Source: Gammaproteobacteria bacterium (GTDB lineage Bacteria; Pseudomonadota; Gammaproteobacteria; Arenicellales; Poriferihabitantaceae). Taken from it: a stretch of DNA of 64,000 nt. Position numbers and translations under genes: made by a program. The stretch is taken from positions 1 to 64,000 of the forward strand of contig JAUILZ010000002.1 in assembly GCA_030432755.1 (NCBI GenBank). Reading direction: 5' to 3'. Under the pieces are notes generated by a model, which was given only the letters and a program-made list of their open reading frames with translations, was not told the origin of the DNA and did not search any database. Positions 1-9,914 of the stretch are shown in pieces. Each line of letters starts with the position of its first letter. The stretch's first letter is position 1.

Positions 1-235
1 GTCCGAAAAGGTTGAAACGCACTTCCGGTTTTAGAGATAAAACCTCGGCACTGCAACACTTTCCCGCCCCTTTTCCAAAACATGTCCCCAACACGCTGAA
101 TCGGCGCAAACTGACGCCAGCCAGGGCTTCCCGCGACTACCCGAAAATTATTCCGGACAGTAGTGAGCGCAGGCTGGGATCCATCGTGACGTCTATGAAA
201 GCGCCGGTTCCACATGGTAACAGCCCCGCTACCGA
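1..235. other. Left-edge segment without a recognised gene
   Basis: No convincing gene is visible. A 75-codon plus-strand frame (12-239) has no ribosome binding site, an unstructured basic composition and no recognisable motif, so it is not called. The segment is slightly richer in A+T than its surroundings and may hold the end of a gene outside the window. Confidence 0.4.
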
Positions 236-847
236 TTAAAGCATCCACACCGAGCAGTAGTGACACGCGCTCCCGCCGATGACGAACAGGTGCCAGATTT
301 CGTGGCCCCAGGGCATCCAGCGATCGAGGATGTAGAACGCGACCCCCGCGGTATAGACGACGCCTCCCGCCAGCAGCCAGGCGAAGCCGGCGCTGGACAG
401 TGACGCGAGCATCGGCTCGAGGGTGAACAGGCAGAGCCAGCCCATCACCAGGTAGAGGATCACCGGGATGATTCGCGGTCCCTTGCGTGGCAGGCTGTCG
501 ATGGCTACTCCCAGGACAGCAAGTCCCCAGACGATGCCGAACAGCCACCAGCCGGTGGCGCCCTGGATGCCCACCAGCGCAAACGGAGTGTAGGTGCCCG
601 CGATCAGCAGGTAGATCGACTGGTGATCGAACATCCGGAACCAGCGCTTCGCCCGGCCGACGAGGCCGTGGTAGAGCGTGGACATCAGGAACAGGAGAAA
701 CAGGCAAACGCCATAGACGGCGAAGCTGACGATCCGCTTCGGCTCGCCGTCCATCGCGGCCACCGTGATCAGCACCGTGGCCCCGACCAGCGCGAGGAAG
801 GCCGCCACCAGGTGGCTGATGCTGTTGAAACGTTCGCCGCGGGTCAT
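236..847 (-). CDS. Hemolysin III / TrhA family membrane protein
   Basis: This is a seven-helix inner-membrane protein of the Hly-III (TrhA, YqfA-like) family, which shares the fold of PAQR receptors. Family members are linked to membrane-lipid homeostasis, but no substrate can be read here. Family signatures are visible: the STLYH segment after the second helix, a D-H pair at the start of the third (FDHQSIY) and the C-terminal HEIWH...SACHY cluster of metal-binding histidines. The frame opens further upstream at 874. I prefer the ATG at 845-847 because a GGAG (complement of 856-859) lies eight bases before it, while the upstream ATG has no such site. It gives 203 residues, usual for the family. 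It stands alone. Confidence 0.85.
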   Translation of the reverse strand: MTRGERFNSISHLVAAFLALVGATVLITVAAMDGEPKRIVSFAVYGVCLFLLFLMSTLYHGLVGRAKRWFRMFDHQSIYLLIAGTYTPFALVGIQGATGWWLFGIVWGLAVLGVAIDSLPRKGPRIIPVILYLVMGWLCLFTLEPMLASLSSAGFAWLLAGGVVYTAGVAFYILDRWMPWGHEIWHLFVIGGSACHYCSVWML

Positions 848-874
848 TGGCATAGCTCCGATTGGCTCCTGCAT

Positions 875-1071
875 TCTAACGCGTAGTATTCATCGGGGTT
901 CTGACAACCGGGTTACAGAACCTTCCCGGAAATACCGCGTTTGTTACCGGTTATTTTGCAACTTTCCGCGATACCGCGACTGTGACGGAAGTCACTGCAT
1001 GCCCGGCCCGATTCCGGCAGAATGGAACATCAATGCACGTTCTCACAATCGGCTAGTACCAGGGGTGAACC
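875..1071. other. Intergenic region carrying a CRP-type promoter
   Basis: About 200 bases between divergent genes. It is A+T-rich near 900-965 and carries the CRP-like palindrome and -10-like box listed separately, placed to drive the secreted-protein gene at 1072. Confidence 0.5.
981..996 (+). promoter_or_regulatory. CRP/Vfr-like operator with -10 box
   Basis: The sequence TGTGACGGAAGTCACT matches the CRP consensus TGTGA-N6-TCACA at nine of ten defined positions. A -10-like CAGAAT lies at 1018-1023, which would put the transcription start near 1030 and centre the operator at about -41.5, the class II activator position. The gene at 1072 follows with a good ribosome binding site. The same geometry recurs at 22094. 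Assignment to CRP rather than a relative such as Vfr is an inference. Confidence 0.5.
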
Positions 1072-1470
1072 ATGAAAACCAGAACCACCGGCCTCATTTT
1101 CCTGTTCCTGGCAGTTGCCTGGATTTCCCCGCCGACCATCGCGCAGCAGCTCGTCAAGCGGATGAAATGCGCCGACTTCTACATCACCACTCCCATCGAT
1201 CACCGCAACTCCAGCTCGGAAACGAGGGCTATCACCGTTCAGATCGTCAGGGACTCCTGCCGCCCGAAAATGCCCGGGGGCTACTTCGTCCTGCAGAAAA
1301 CCGGCGCTGGCGAAGGAAACGGAAACTATTCCTTCACAGATCGATACCAGGGATACAGCGAGAGCATCACGCTGCCTTTTCCACCGGGAGCAGCCGTCAG
1401 GGTATTGTTTGCCCGGCCGATCGGAGATAGGGCCAGGGGCACCTTCGACTACACCTATACCATTAACTAG
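1072..1470 (+). CDS. Small secreted protein of unknown function
   Basis: A 132-residue protein with a clear Sec signal peptide: MKTR, a hydrophobic core of about 14 residues, then a probable cut after TIAQ or IAQQ near residue 24. The mature part is about 108 residues, beta-rich in character, with two cysteines (in RMKCADF and RDSCRPK) that could form a disulfide in the periplasm. I recognise no family. The start is supported by AGGGGTGA just upstream of the ATG. It is monocistronic and lies behind the CRP-like site at 981, so expression may respond to carbon status. The next gene is on the other strand. Confidence 0.75.
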   Translation: MKTRTTGLIFLFLAVAWISPPTIAQQLVKRMKCADFYITTPIDHRNSSSETRAITVQIVRDSCRPKMPGGYFVLQKTGAGEGNGNYSFTDRYQGYSESITLPFPPGAAVRVLFARPIGDRARGTFDYTYTIN

Positions 1471-1547
1471 TTCGACCGCCCGCGCCGCCGAAACTTGAAT
1501 CGTAACGCGGCCAGTGGATGGCGTGCGTCCGAAGCCTGCCGAACGGA

Positions 1548-4500
1548 TCACGCGGTTTCCGTGGAGGATTCCGTGCTCTTCCCTGTCTTTGCCTTTGCCT
1601 TCTCGTGAAGGTGTTCCGGGTGCACCAGTGAGTAGATCACCGGAATCAGCACCAGTGTCACCAGGGTGGAGACGGTGAGGCCCCCGACTACCGCGCGCGC
1701 CATGGGCGCCTGGGCGTCGGCGCCTTCGCCGTAACCGAGCGCGAGGGGCAACAGGGCGAGGATGGTGGTGAGGGTGGTCATGAGAACCGGCCGCAAGCGC
1801 CGCCGGCCCGCCTCGAGCAACGCCTCGCGGGTCGGCATGCCGTCTCGCCGGTACTGACCCGTCTGGTCCACCAGCAGGATGGCGTTATTCACCACTATTC
1901 CCCCAAGCATGATACAGCCGATACCCGACTGCAGGTTGAGGGTGGTGTCGGTGAGGAACAGCGTCACCAGCACGCCGGTCGCGGCGAAGGGCACCGAGAA
2001 CATCACCACCAGCGGGTCTATGAAGGACTCGTACTGCGAGGCGAGCACCATGTACACCAGAGCCAGCGCCAGGATCAGTGACAGCATCAGTTCCTGGAAC
2101 GCTTTCTCCTGTTCCTCGAAGCTGCCGGAGATGTTGAGTTCGTAGCCAACCGGTCGCGGTATGGTGTCGAGTCGCGCCTGGATATCCGCCGCCACCGAAC
2201 CAAGGTCGCGTTCGTCGACGTTGGCGCTGACGCTGATGATCCGCTGCTGGTCCTTGCGCTCGATGGTCACCGGTCCGCTGCCACGCACCGTGGTTACCAG
2301 GTTCCTGAGCGCCACCAGTTCACCTTCCGGGGTACGCACAACGAGGTCGAGGATCTCGTCCAGCGAACGCCGTTCGGCGTCCTCGAGTTGCACCAGGATG
2401 CGGTAGGAATTGCCTTCGACGCGGTATTCCCCCGCCACCGACCCCGCCACCGCGGTTTCCACCACCTCGGTGACGTTGCGCACGCTGAGGCCCAGATCCG
2501 CGGCCTTCGCCCGGTCGACGATGATCTCCTGCTGCGGGATGCCGGCGTCGCGGCTGAGTCTTACGTCCGTGATTCCCGGGATATCCCGGATGCTTTCCTG
2601 GACCTTGTGCGAGAGCGCGCCGAGTATGTCGAGCTCGTAACCGGTGACCTCCACCGTCACCCCCTCGACATCGGGCAGTATACGCTCCAGCAGGAACTGG
2701 CCCTGGGGGGCGCGTACCCGGATCTCCATGCCGGGAATGGTGCCTTCGAGCGCGGCGCGGATGTCGTTGGCGATTTCGGTATTGGAACGGTCCCGCTCCG
2801 CCGCCGGCACCAGCGACATGCGGATCTCGCCGGAGGCGTTGGAGCGACCGAAGGTGCCGGAGGTCTGCACGCTGGTCACCGAGGACACCGCCTCGGGCAC
2901 GAGCTTGAACACCTCCTCCTCGAGGATCCGGGTCTGCGCGTCGATGAGGTCAATACGCGTCCCCACCTCCATCTCGCCGGTGATCCTGACCTCGCCCTCG
3001 TCGCTCGGCGGAATGAACTCGGTGCCGATAAAACGATAAAACTGCAGGCTCGCGCCAAAGATCAGCGCGGCCACCAATAGCGTGAGCAGGCGGAAGCGCA
3101 GTACGAAACCGACGAAGCCGGTGTAGACCGATTCAAGCGAGCTCAGAAACCAGCCGGAGCCCTTCGAACCGGCGCTGCCGCCCAGCATGCGCGAGGCCAT
3201 CACCGGCACCAGGCTGAGGGAAACCAGCAAGGCGCAGAACAAAGAGAACATGATCACGTAGGCGAGTTCCTTGAACAACACCCCGGAAACCCCCTGGACG
3301 AAGATCAGCGGCAGGAAAATCACGAGGGTGGTCACCGTGCCCGCGAGCACCGCGGAACTTACTTCGCCGGCGCCGCGGATCGCCGCGGTCGACGGGTCCT
3401 CCTTCTTCTCCTGCTTTCGCCGGAAGATGTTTTCCAGCACCACCACGGAACTGTCCACCATCATCCCCACGCCCAGGGCGAGGCCGCCGAGCGACATCAG
3501 GTTGAGGGTGAAGCCGCCGACGTAGAGCATGGCGAAGGTGGCGATCACCGAGATCGGGATCGCAAGGGAGATCACCAGGGTACTGCGCAGGTCGCGAAGG
3601 AAGAACAGCAGCACCAGGATCGCGAGCGAGCCACCATAGAGCACCGACTGGGCGACATTGAAGATCGCGCGCTCGATGAAATTGCCCTGGTTGATCACCG
3701 GGATGACCTGGATCTGGGGAAAGTCCTCGTTGATCGCCTCCACCTCGGCCAGCACCTGCTGCGCCACCTCCACGGTGTTTTCACCGGGCTGTTTGCGGAT
3801 CGCCACGCGCACTCCCTGTTCGCCGTTCACCCGGATGATGCGCGAAAGCACCTCGTAGGTGTCCACCACCCTGGCGATCTGTCGCAGGGTGACTACCACC
3901 CCGTCGCGCCGCCCCACCACGGTATTCCGGATCTGCTCGAGGTCCGTGAACTCCGCCGGCGCGCGCAGGGTCATCTGGAAACTGCCCTCCTCGATCTTGC
4001 CCGCGGGCAGGTCGAGGTTTGCGTTGCGGATGGCGTCGAGGACGTCCTGCAGAGGCAGACCGAGGGCATTGATACGCGTCGGGTCGAGTTCCACCCGCAC
4101 CTCGCGGTTGAATCCCCCCCAGGGATCCACCTGGGCGACACCGGGAATGCGCGAGAAGCGATAGCGGATCTGGTTCTCGACGATGGTGGTGAGTTCGATG
4201 GGATCGAGCTTGCTCGAGATTCCGAGCAGCACCACGGGGAAGCTGTCGACGTCGAACTTCGACACCCGCACGCTGCCGACGTCGTCCGGCAGTTCGCTGA
4301 TCTCGTCCTCTATCGTGGCGCGCACCTCCAGCGCGGCGGTCTCGACGTTGGTGCCCCAGGCGAAACTCACCCGCACCCGGCTGTTTCCCTCGTAGGACCG
4401 GGAACTCATCTCCACCACCCCGGGAACGGTGGCGACGATCTCCTCCACGATCTGGGTGACGAGCTGTTCCATCACCAGTGGATCGGCGCCGTCGTAACTG

Positions 4501-4646
4501 GTGCGCACCGTGATGGTAGGCAGTTCGATACTGGGCAGGAGGTCGATGCGCAAACGGTCCAGCGCGGCGATGCCGAGCACCACCACCACCATCGTCGCCA
4601 TCAGCGTGAACACCGGACGGCGCACGCTCGCGCTGGAAAGAATCAT
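1548..4646 (-). CDS. RND efflux transporter permease (AcrB/MexB type)
   Basis: A 1032-residue inner-membrane proton antiporter of the resistance-nodulation-division superfamily, close to the usual 1020-1050 for the HAE group that exports drugs and other amphiphiles. The N-terminal helix ([19 protein letters not shown]), two large periplasmic loops and two blocks of transmembrane helices are all present. The fourth-helix proton-relay segment reads [15 protein letters not shown]: the first of the two AcrB aspartates is kept (Asp398) and the second is replaced by serine. The start ATG overlaps the stop of the upstream adaptor gene by four bases, so the two are translationally coupled. No outer-membrane channel gene is in the operon. 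Substrate cannot be predicted. Confidence 0.93.
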   Translation of the reverse strand: MILSSASVRRPVFTLMATMVVVVLGIAALDRLRIDLLPSIELPTITVRTSYDGADPLVMEQLVTQIVEEIVATVPGVVEMSSRSYEGNSRVRVSFAWGTNVETAALEVRATIEDEISELPDDVGSVRVSKFDVDSFPVVLLGISSKLDPIELTTIVENQIRYRFSRIPGVAQVDPWGGFNREVRVELDPTRINALGLPLQDVLDAIRNANLDLPAGKIEEGSFQMTLRAPAEFTDLEQIRNTVVGRRDGVVVTLRQIARVVDTYEVLSRIIRVNGEQGVRVAIRKQPGENTVEVAQQVLAEVEAINEDFPQIQVIPVINQGNFIERAIFNVAQSVLYGGSLAILVLLFFLRDLRSTLVISLAIPISVIATFAMLYVGGFTLNLMSLGGLALGVGMMVDSSVVVLENIFRRKQEKKEDPSTAAIRGAGEVSSAVLAGTVTTLVIFLPLIFVQGVSGVLFKELAYVIMFSLFCALLVSLSLVPVMASRMLGGSAGSKGSGWFLSSLESVYTGFVGFVLRFRLLTLLVAALIFGASLQFYRFIGTEFIPPSDEGEVRITGEMEVGTRIDLIDAQTRILEEEVFKLVPEAVSSVTSVQTSGTFGRSNASGEIRMSLVPAAERDRSNTEIANDIRAALEGTIPGMEIRVRAPQGQFLLERILPDVEGVTVEVTGYELDILGALSHKVQESIRDIPGITDVRLSRDAGIPQQEIIVDRAKAADLGLSVRNVTEVVETAVAGSVAGEYRVEGNSYRILVQLEDAERRSLDEILDLVVRTPEGELVALRNLVTTVRGSGPVTIERKDQQRIISVSANVDERDLGSVAADIQARLDTIPRPVGYELNISGSFEEQEKAFQELMLSLILALALVYMVLASQYESFIDPLVVMFSVPFAATGVLVTLFLTDTTLNLQSGIGCIMLGGIVVNNAILLVDQTGQYRRDGMPTREALLEAGRRRLRPVLMTTLTTILALLPLALGYGEGADAQAPMARAVVGGLTVSTLVTLVLIPVIYSLVHPEHLHEKAKAKTGKSTESSTETA

Positions 4647-5818
4647 CCGCTTTCTCCGTTGGCTATCACGATGGTGGAGCCGTCGTCCAACAACTGCTGG
4701 CCCAGCACCACCACCTCTCCGTCCAGGGAGTCATCCATCACCTGCACCTGGCCGCCCTCGCGGATCCCGGTCTCCACCGGCTGCCAGCGTACCGATGCGC
4801 GATCCTCCGTTACCACGAACACGCCACTGGCGCCGCCGCGCACCACGAGCGCGCGTTCCGGCACGATGGCAGCCTGCTCCACCCGCTCGAGACGCACCCG
4901 CGCGCGCACGAACATCCCGGGCTTGAGTTTGCGCGCGGCGTTCTCCACCCGCAATTCCACCCGCGCCTGGCGGGTGTTCTCGCGAAACACCGGCGCGATC
5001 CGGGCGATGGTGCCCTCGAATTCCTCGCCGGGATAGGCATCCGTTTCCAGGGACACCGACTGGCCGGCGGATAACAGGCCATAGTCACGTTCGGTCACGA
5101 AAAACACCGCCAGCACCGGGTCGAGTTCGACGATCCGTAACAGCGGTTCATTGGCGCTTACGTTCTGGCCCTCGTCGACGAATCGCTCGGCCACCGTGCG
5201 CTGGTCGCTGCCACCGCTCCAGCTCGCGAGAACGTCACTGTAGCCGAGGCGGATGCGCGCGGTTTCCACCACCGCCTCGGCGCGGGTGAGCTGCGCCCGG
5301 GTGACCTGCAGATGGGCCGAGCGCGCGAGCTGGTTGGCGCGCGCGGTGTCGCGCTCCGCCTCCGAACTGACACCGCGCTGGTTCAGGGTCTCGATGCGCT
5401 GGAGTTCGCGGTTCGCGATCTCGAGAAGATTTTGCGCCTCGGCGAGGTTCGCCCGCGCCACCGCGAGTTCGGCCTCCGCCTGGGTCAGCTCCTGCCGGTA
5501 TTCGTCGTTGTCGAGCCGCGCGACCACCTGGCCGCGGCTCACAGTGTCCGCCAGGTTGACGCCTATATCCTCGATCCTCCCTCCCACCTTGGCCGCCACC
5601 ACGAACTCGGCATTGGGGGCCAGGGTGCCGGTAAAGGAACGGATGCGATCTATCGCGCCGTGCTGCACGGGCATCACCTCCACCGGCGCGGCGCGGCTGG
5701 CGCGGTCACCACGTTGCTGCCCCGCACCGGCGGTTTCGGCTTCCAGGCGCTGGTAGATCTGTTGTCCCAGCCACGAGCCCAGGGCGAGAACCGCAAGCAG
5801 GGCGATAATGGTTTTCAA
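4643..5818 (-). CDS. Periplasmic adaptor (membrane fusion) subunit of RND efflux
   Basis: This adaptor joins the RND pump encoded downstream to an outer-membrane channel. The order is typical: an N-terminal membrane anchor ([17 protein letters not shown]), a first barrel-sandwich half with [19 protein letters not shown], an alpha-helical hairpin around residues 90-165, then the second half and beta-barrel domains. I place the start at a TTG (complement of 5816-5818) because GGAGAAG lies immediately upstream and translation then begins directly with the anchor. Earlier in-frame codons to 5854 lack a ribosome binding site. It yields about 391 residues and is first in a two-gene operon. Confidence 0.9.
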   Translation of the reverse strand: MKTIIALLAVLALGSWLGQQIYQRLEAETAGAGQQRGDRASRAAPVEVMPVQHGAIDRIRSFTGTLAPNAEFVVAAKVGGRIEDIGVNLADTVSRGQVVARLDNDEYRQELTQAEAELAVARANLAEAQNLLEIANRELQRIETLNQRGVSSEAERDTARANQLARSAHLQVTRAQLTRAEAVVETARIRLGYSDVLASWSGGSDQRTVAERFVDEGQNVSANEPLLRIVELDPVLAVFFVTERDYGLLSAGQSVSLETDAYPGEEFEGTIARIAPVFRENTRQARVELRVENAARKLKPGMFVRARVRLERVEQAAIVPERALVVRGGASGVFVVTEDRASVRWQPVETGIREGGQVQVMDDSLDGEVVVLGQQLLDDGSTIVIANGESG

Positions 5819-6043
5819 AGCTTCTCCGCTATTCTTGTGTCGAGCCGGTAGCAAGATAACTACGCTGGGTGAACCGCCGGTGAATCCGGATTCGATTCGC
5901 GCATGCTATCCATGGACGCGGCGCGTTGTCGACCGGGCTCAAAGCGTGACGCCACGTCGATATCCGACAATACCGTCAGGCGGAAATTCCCCGCAGGATC
6001 ATCATACCTTAGTGCGGTGGCGATGGCGCGGACGCCGCACGGG

Positions 6044-6889
6044 TCAGCCGTGATAGCGGATCACGATCACGCCGAGGCAGACAAGGCAGGCGGCGATCAC
6101 GCGCCGGCGGCCGAACGGTTCCTTCAGCAGCAGGGTGCCGATCAGCGCCGCGAAGATCACGCTGGTCTCCCGCAGCGACGAAACCAGCGCCATGGCGCCC
6201 TGGCTCATCGCGTAGATCACCAGCCCGTATGCCGCGGACGAGGCAATGGCGCCGAACAGCACCTTGGCGGTGTTGGCGCCGAGGTAGGCGCCAAAGTCTC
6301 GAGCGCGGGTCGCGAGTATCCAGGCGCAGATCGGCAACGGCTCGAGAACGAACAACCACAGGATATAACTCAGGCTGTTGTCCACCCGGCGCACCCCGGA
6401 GCCGTCCACCACGGTATAGGCGGCGATCATGAGCGCGGTGGAAAGCCCCCAGAAAAGCGCCGCGCGGGATGGCCGGCTCCCCGGGCTGCCGAGGAACGAC
6501 AGCGCGAGCAGTCCGACGCTGACCAGCACCACTCCGACCAGGGCGTCCGGTGGCAGGTGCTCGTTCGCGACGAAGGCCGCGCCCAGCGCCACCAGCACCG
6601 GTGCCAGCCCGCGGAACAGCGGATAGACCAGCGACAGGTCGCCGCTGCGATAGGACATCGACAGGGTGAAGTAGTAAACATTGTGGATCAGCACCGAGGC
6701 GATAATCCAGGGCCAGGCCGCGGCAGCGGGAAACGGCACCAGCCAGGCGAGCGCGAGGCAGATCACCCCGCCAACAAGCTGGTAGGCGGCAATGCTGAAC
6801 GCCGGCGATCCCCCGGACTTGGCCATCGCGTTCCACACCGCGTGCAGCACCGCGGCGGCGAGAACCAGGGCAACGATCTCGGGGGACAT
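6044..6889 (-). CDS. EamA/DMT-family transporter
   Basis: A 281-residue integral membrane protein with about ten hydrophobic helices in two repeated halves, typical of the drug/metabolite transporter superfamily. The first half has the usual HAVWNAMAKSGG segment near the start and the second has SLRETSVIFAALIGTLLLKEP, a motif typical of the second EamA repeat. Substrate is unknown. The frame is open to 7003, but those 38 extra codons overlap the upstream peptidase gene and are hydrophilic; the ATG at 6887-6889 starts the first helix. It lies 43 bases behind the iminopeptidase stop and may be co-transcribed with it. Confidence 0.85.
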   Translation of the reverse strand: MSPEIVALVLAAAVLHAVWNAMAKSGGSPAFSIAAYQLVGGVICLALAWLVPFPAAAAWPWIIASVLIHNVYYFTLSMSYRSGDLSLVYPLFRGLAPVLVALGAAFVANEHLPPDALVGVVLVSVGLLALSFLGSPGSRPSRAALFWGLSTALMIAAYTVVDGSGVRRVDNSLSYILWLFVLEPLPICAWILATRARDFGAYLGANTAKVLFGAIASSAAYGLVIYAMSQGAMALVSSLRETSVIFAALIGTLLLKEPFGRRRVIAACLVCLGVIVIRYHG

Positions 6890-6932
6890 GGAAACTTGGT
6901 GCGACCCGCAGCCGGTCGAGCTGGGACTCGTT

Positions 6933-7919
6933 CTAGGTAATACTGGCGTAACGATCGGTCGCCCGGACCAGCGCGTCGGCAATTCCCGGTTCGTCGAACG
7001 CATGGCCCGCGTCGGCGATGATCTCGAAGGTCGCTTCCGGCAGGGCGCGGTGCAGCTCCCAGGCGGTGATCATCGGCGTGCAGACGTCATAGCGCCCCTG
7101 GATGATCGTGGTAGGGATATCCCGGATCCGGTCCACGTTCTCCAGCAACCAGGCATCGCTGTCGAAGAAGCCGCCGTGCTGGAAGTAATGGGTCTCGATG
7201 CGGGCGAAGGCCTCGGCGTAGCCGTCGGCGCCGTAATGCGCGATCTGCGCAGGGCGCTGCAGCAGGTTGATGGTGGCGCCCTCCCACATGCTCCATGTTC
7301 GGGCGCATCTGTTGCGCGTCTCCGCGTCGTCACCGGTGAGGCGACGATAATAGGCGCCGATCATGTCGCCACGCTCGGCCTCCGGGATCGGCGCAACGAA
7401 TGTTTCCCATTCATCGGGAAACAGGTTCGCCGCTCCGCCCTGGTAATACCATTCCAGTTCCTGCCGGCGGAGAGTGAAGATGCCGCGCAGAATGAGCGTG
7501 AACACCTGGTCGGGATGGGTTTCCGCATACGCCATCGCCAGGGTACTGCCCCAGGAACCGCCGCAGACCAGCCAGCGCTCGATGTCGAGTGCCTCGCGAA
7601 TGCGTTCCATGTCCGCCACCAGGTCCCAGGTAGTGTTGTGTTCGAGGGAAGCCCAGGGCGTACTCTTGCCGCAGCCACGCTGGTCGAAGAGGACAATGCG
7701 ATAGCGCTCGGGGTCGAACACCCTGCGTTGCCCGGGGTTGCTGCCACCGCCCGGCCCGCCATGGAGGTAGACCGCCGGCGCGCCGTCGGGATTGCCGCAT
7801 TGCTCGACGTAAATGACATGCCCCTCGCCGGCGTCGAGTCGGGTGGTCTCATAGGGTTCGATGGCCGGGTAAAGCGGGCGATAGGCGGACATGACGGTTA
7901 CGGGGGTGACGGGCCGCAT
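6933..7919 (-). CDS. pip: Proline iminopeptidase (alpha/beta hydrolase, S33)
   Basis: This cytoplasmic serine peptidase removes N-terminal proline from peptides. Sequence hallmarks are the oxyanion segment HGGPGGG, the nucleophile elbow GGSWGS (serine near residue 122), QGRYDVCTP carrying the acid and DAGHAFDE carrying the histidine. Length, about 328 residues, matches the family. A GTG at 7928 is possible, but the ATG at 7917-7919 has GGAG eight bases upstream and is preferred; another ATG lies at 7892. It is divergent from the glycosyltransferase-like gene at 7950, leaving only about 30 bases between them. Confidence 0.92.
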   Translation of the reverse strand: MRPVTPVTVMSAYRPLYPAIEPYETTRLDAGEGHVIYVEQCGNPDGAPAVYLHGGPGGGSNPGQRRVFDPERYRIVLFDQRGCGKSTPWASLEHNTTWDLVADMERIREALDIERWLVCGGSWGSTLAMAYAETHPDQVFTLILRGIFTLRRQELEWYYQGGAANLFPDEWETFVAPIPEAERGDMIGAYYRRLTGDDAETRNRCARTWSMWEGATINLLQRPAQIAHYGADGYAEAFARIETHYFQHGGFFDSDAWLLENVDRIRDIPTTIIQGRYDVCTPMITAWELHRALPEATFEIIADAGHAFDEPGIADALVRATDRYASIT

Positions 7920-7949
7920 AATGTACACTCCGGCCCTTCCCTTGCCTAC

Positions 7950-9059
7950 GTGCTACCGCCAGTGGCTACTCACGCCCTGTCTCCATCCGGTCGTCACCTG
8001 TTGCTGTTGACCCGGGGACATACCGACTTTACCAACCAGATCGACCCGTTCGAAATCCACGCGGCGCAACTTGCCCGACGGGAGATTCATGTGCGCAAGG
8101 CACTCTGGGATGCGCCCCTGGCGGACGATGTGCTGGACTTTCCCTGGACCGCGGTGCTGTTTCACTACCGTCTGTCCCGCGAGTACCCGTTGCCATGGCT
8201 CGCGGGACTGCTTGCCAACCTGAGGGAGTTGGTGCCCGGTTGTCCCATTGTGCTGCTCGACGACCACGGCAGTCCCTATGTCCCGATGATGCGGCTTTCA
8301 AACCTGGTGGATCTCTACGTCGCGGAGTGCCTGCCGCGTGACCGTCGCTGGTGGAGTACCACCGGCAGTCACTGGGAACGGCCGCTCGAGCACAGGCTGC
8401 GGCGCATCCTGGACGATCCCCCTGAAGACCCGGCACCCTATCGCGCGGAACCGGAAGGACCGCTGCCGGCGAATTTCCACCTGGGCTGGAACATCGCGCT
8501 CGATCGGCGTTATTACTCGGAATACAATCATCCCGCGGGATGGAACCGCCCCGCGGAAGATCGCCCCAATGCCATTCACTGTCGCATCGGCGTGGACCCG
8601 GACATGCCGGATATCCTGCAACGTCATCGACTGCGCGCCCTGCAAGCATGCGGCGCGCTCGCCGGCAATCATGCGGTGATCAGCAGTCCGGAACGCATCC
8701 CGCACGACGATTACCTGCGCGAGATGCTGGATAGCCAGGCAGTTCTTTCACCCTATGGCTGGGCCGAGGTCTGCTTCCGCGACTTCGAGGCCATCGCCTG
8801 TGGAAGCCTAATGATCAAGCCCGATATGTCCCACCTGGACACAGCTCCGGACATCTACCACGACGGGGAAACATGCGTGATCGTTCGCGCTGATTTCGGC
8901 GATCTCGAGGAAAAGCTCATCCACTATGCAAGCCGCCCCGATGAACGCACGGCGATCGTGCGAAACGCCCATGAACGGTTCCGGGAATTTCTCGGCGACG
9001 ACTGGTTCGCGAACCAGGTCTGTGCACTACTCGATCGACTGGTGGAACTGCGCCAATAG
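7950..9059 (+). CDS. Glycosyltransferase family 1-like protein
   Basis: About 369 residues. The C-terminal third looks like the nucleotide-sugar-binding half of a GT-B enzyme (Glyco_trans_1_2 type): SPYGWAEVCFRDFEAIACG followed by a DMSH...YHDGETCV segment, the usual pattern for this region. The N-terminal half is divergent and contains a motif-poor receptor domain. Donor and acceptor are unknown. The start is uncertain: the frame is open far upstream with no ATG near, and GTG codons at 7950 and 7962 are the first plausible starts, neither with a clear ribosome binding site. It opens the accessory glycosyltransferase island. Confidence 0.7.
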   Translation: MLPPVATHALSPSGRHLLLLTRGHTDFTNQIDPFEIHAAQLARREIHVRKALWDAPLADDVLDFPWTAVLFHYRLSREYPLPWLAGLLANLRELVPGCPIVLLDDHGSPYVPMMRLSNLVDLYVAECLPRDRRWWSTTGSHWERPLEHRLRRILDDPPEDPAPYRAEPEGPLPANFHLGWNIALDRRYYSEYNHPAGWNRPAEDRPNAIHCRIGVDPDMPDILQRHRLRALQACGALAGNHAVISSPERIPHDDYLREMLDSQAVLSPYGWAEVCFRDFEAIACGSLMIKPDMSHLDTAPDIYHDGETCVIVRADFGDLEEKLIHYASRPDERTAIVRNAHERFREFLGDDWFANQVCALLDRLVELRQ

Positions 9060-9118
9060 CAAACGCATGGAGCATCAGATACCGATTTCCGCCGGCGGCA
9101 CACTGTCACTCCTCCGCA

Positions 9119-9148
9119 TTGACCCGCTTCGCGCGCAGGTGCTAGCAT
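9119..9148 (+). promoter_or_regulatory. Putative sigma70 promoter for the 9292 gene
   Basis: TTGACC at 9119-9124 and TAGCAT at 9143-9148 are separated by 18 bases. It would give a leader of roughly 135 bases before the gene at 9292. The rest of the 9060-9291 gap shows no gene. Confidence 0.35.
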
Positions 9149-9291
9149 GTGAAAGTTATATGGTGGAGGGGTGTTCACCGCGTGCAGCCTGCAAGAACAT
9201 GCTATCGGTCCCGGTACGGCAATAGCCGCGCCAAACAGGTCACGGCGATCCCCTGTTTCAGTAATCCTTTCGACCCCAAGGGAGTCATGAC

Positions 9292-9882
9292 ATGAAAGAT
9301 GTGCACCGCAAACCGGATTCACCGGAAGAAAAATCAGTCAACGAAACGCGATCACAGGACAGGGAAAAAGCACGCCGTCGGCTGCTCCGCAATCTCGCCG
9401 CCGGCGGTGGCGTGGCGGCGCTGGGGGCGGCCACGCCGGACAAGTGGACGCGCCCGATGGTGGATTCCGTTCTCCTGCCAGCCCATGCATCCACCTCCGT
9501 GGTACAGAGTTTTACCGGCGCCGTGGCGACGCCGTTTGCTTCGGACGATGGCACCATCCTCGACTTCTTCGTCTCGAAAGCCTACGCGGCGGAATGCAAC
9601 GGGATCACGTTGCCGGAAGCCAACACGCCGGTCTGCATCCAGGAAACTCTCTCTGGTGTACTGATCACGTTTCTCGGAGGTTCCGGTTTCGGCACCCTGG
9701 CGCAGCTTGGATCCGGGGGCATTGGCGTTTCCGCGGGCGGTCTCGCCTATATCTTTTCCGGCTCCCTGACCAGTGGACAGATCAACGTCTCCTGTGGCGG
9801 CGGTGGAGGCGGCAAGTCGAAAGGGGGCGGAGGCACCGTGCGGACCTCCAGCTATGCAAGCGTGCCTGGCGCCTGCGCCTGA
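9292..9882 (+). CDS. Twin-arginine-like secreted peptide with Gly/Cys-rich tail
   Basis: A 196-residue protein of unknown function. Residues 1-30 are highly charged. An RRRLLRN stretch then precedes a short Ala/Gly-rich segment, resembling a Tat signal or a leader. Next comes a conserved-looking motif, DKWTRPMVDSVLLPAHAST (about residues 50-68), which I recall from other proteobacterial proteins of unknown role. The middle carries two cysteines (AAECNG, PVCIQ). The C-terminus is low-complexity: a cysteine, six glycines, a second glycine run and a terminal GACA. AAGGGAG seven bases before the ATG supports the start, and a strong terminator follows. Next to a PqqD-containing enzyme it could be that enzyme's peptide substrate (inference). 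Confidence 0.65.
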   Translation: MKDVHRKPDSPEEKSVNETRSQDREKARRRLLRNLAAGGGVAALGAATPDKWTRPMVDSVLLPAHASTSVVQSFTGAVATPFASDDGTILDFFVSKAYAAECNGITLPEANTPVCIQETLSGVLITFLGGSGFGTLAQLGSGGIGVSAGGLAYIFSGSLTSGQINVSCGGGGGGKSKGGGGTVRTSSYASVPGACA

Positions 9883-9914
9883 TAGTTACACGGAGCGCTT
9901 GACTCAACTCCCGG

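Noticed and set aside
12-239. A 75-codon plus-strand frame at the left edge
   Set aside because: No ribosome binding site, no domain, low-complexity basic sequence; not supported as a gene.
6792-7949. An open plus-strand frame extends the 7950 gene about 1.1 kb upstream
   Set aside because: This part is antisense to the EamA transporter and iminopeptidase genes, has no family similarity and is an effect of the GC-rich codon pattern.
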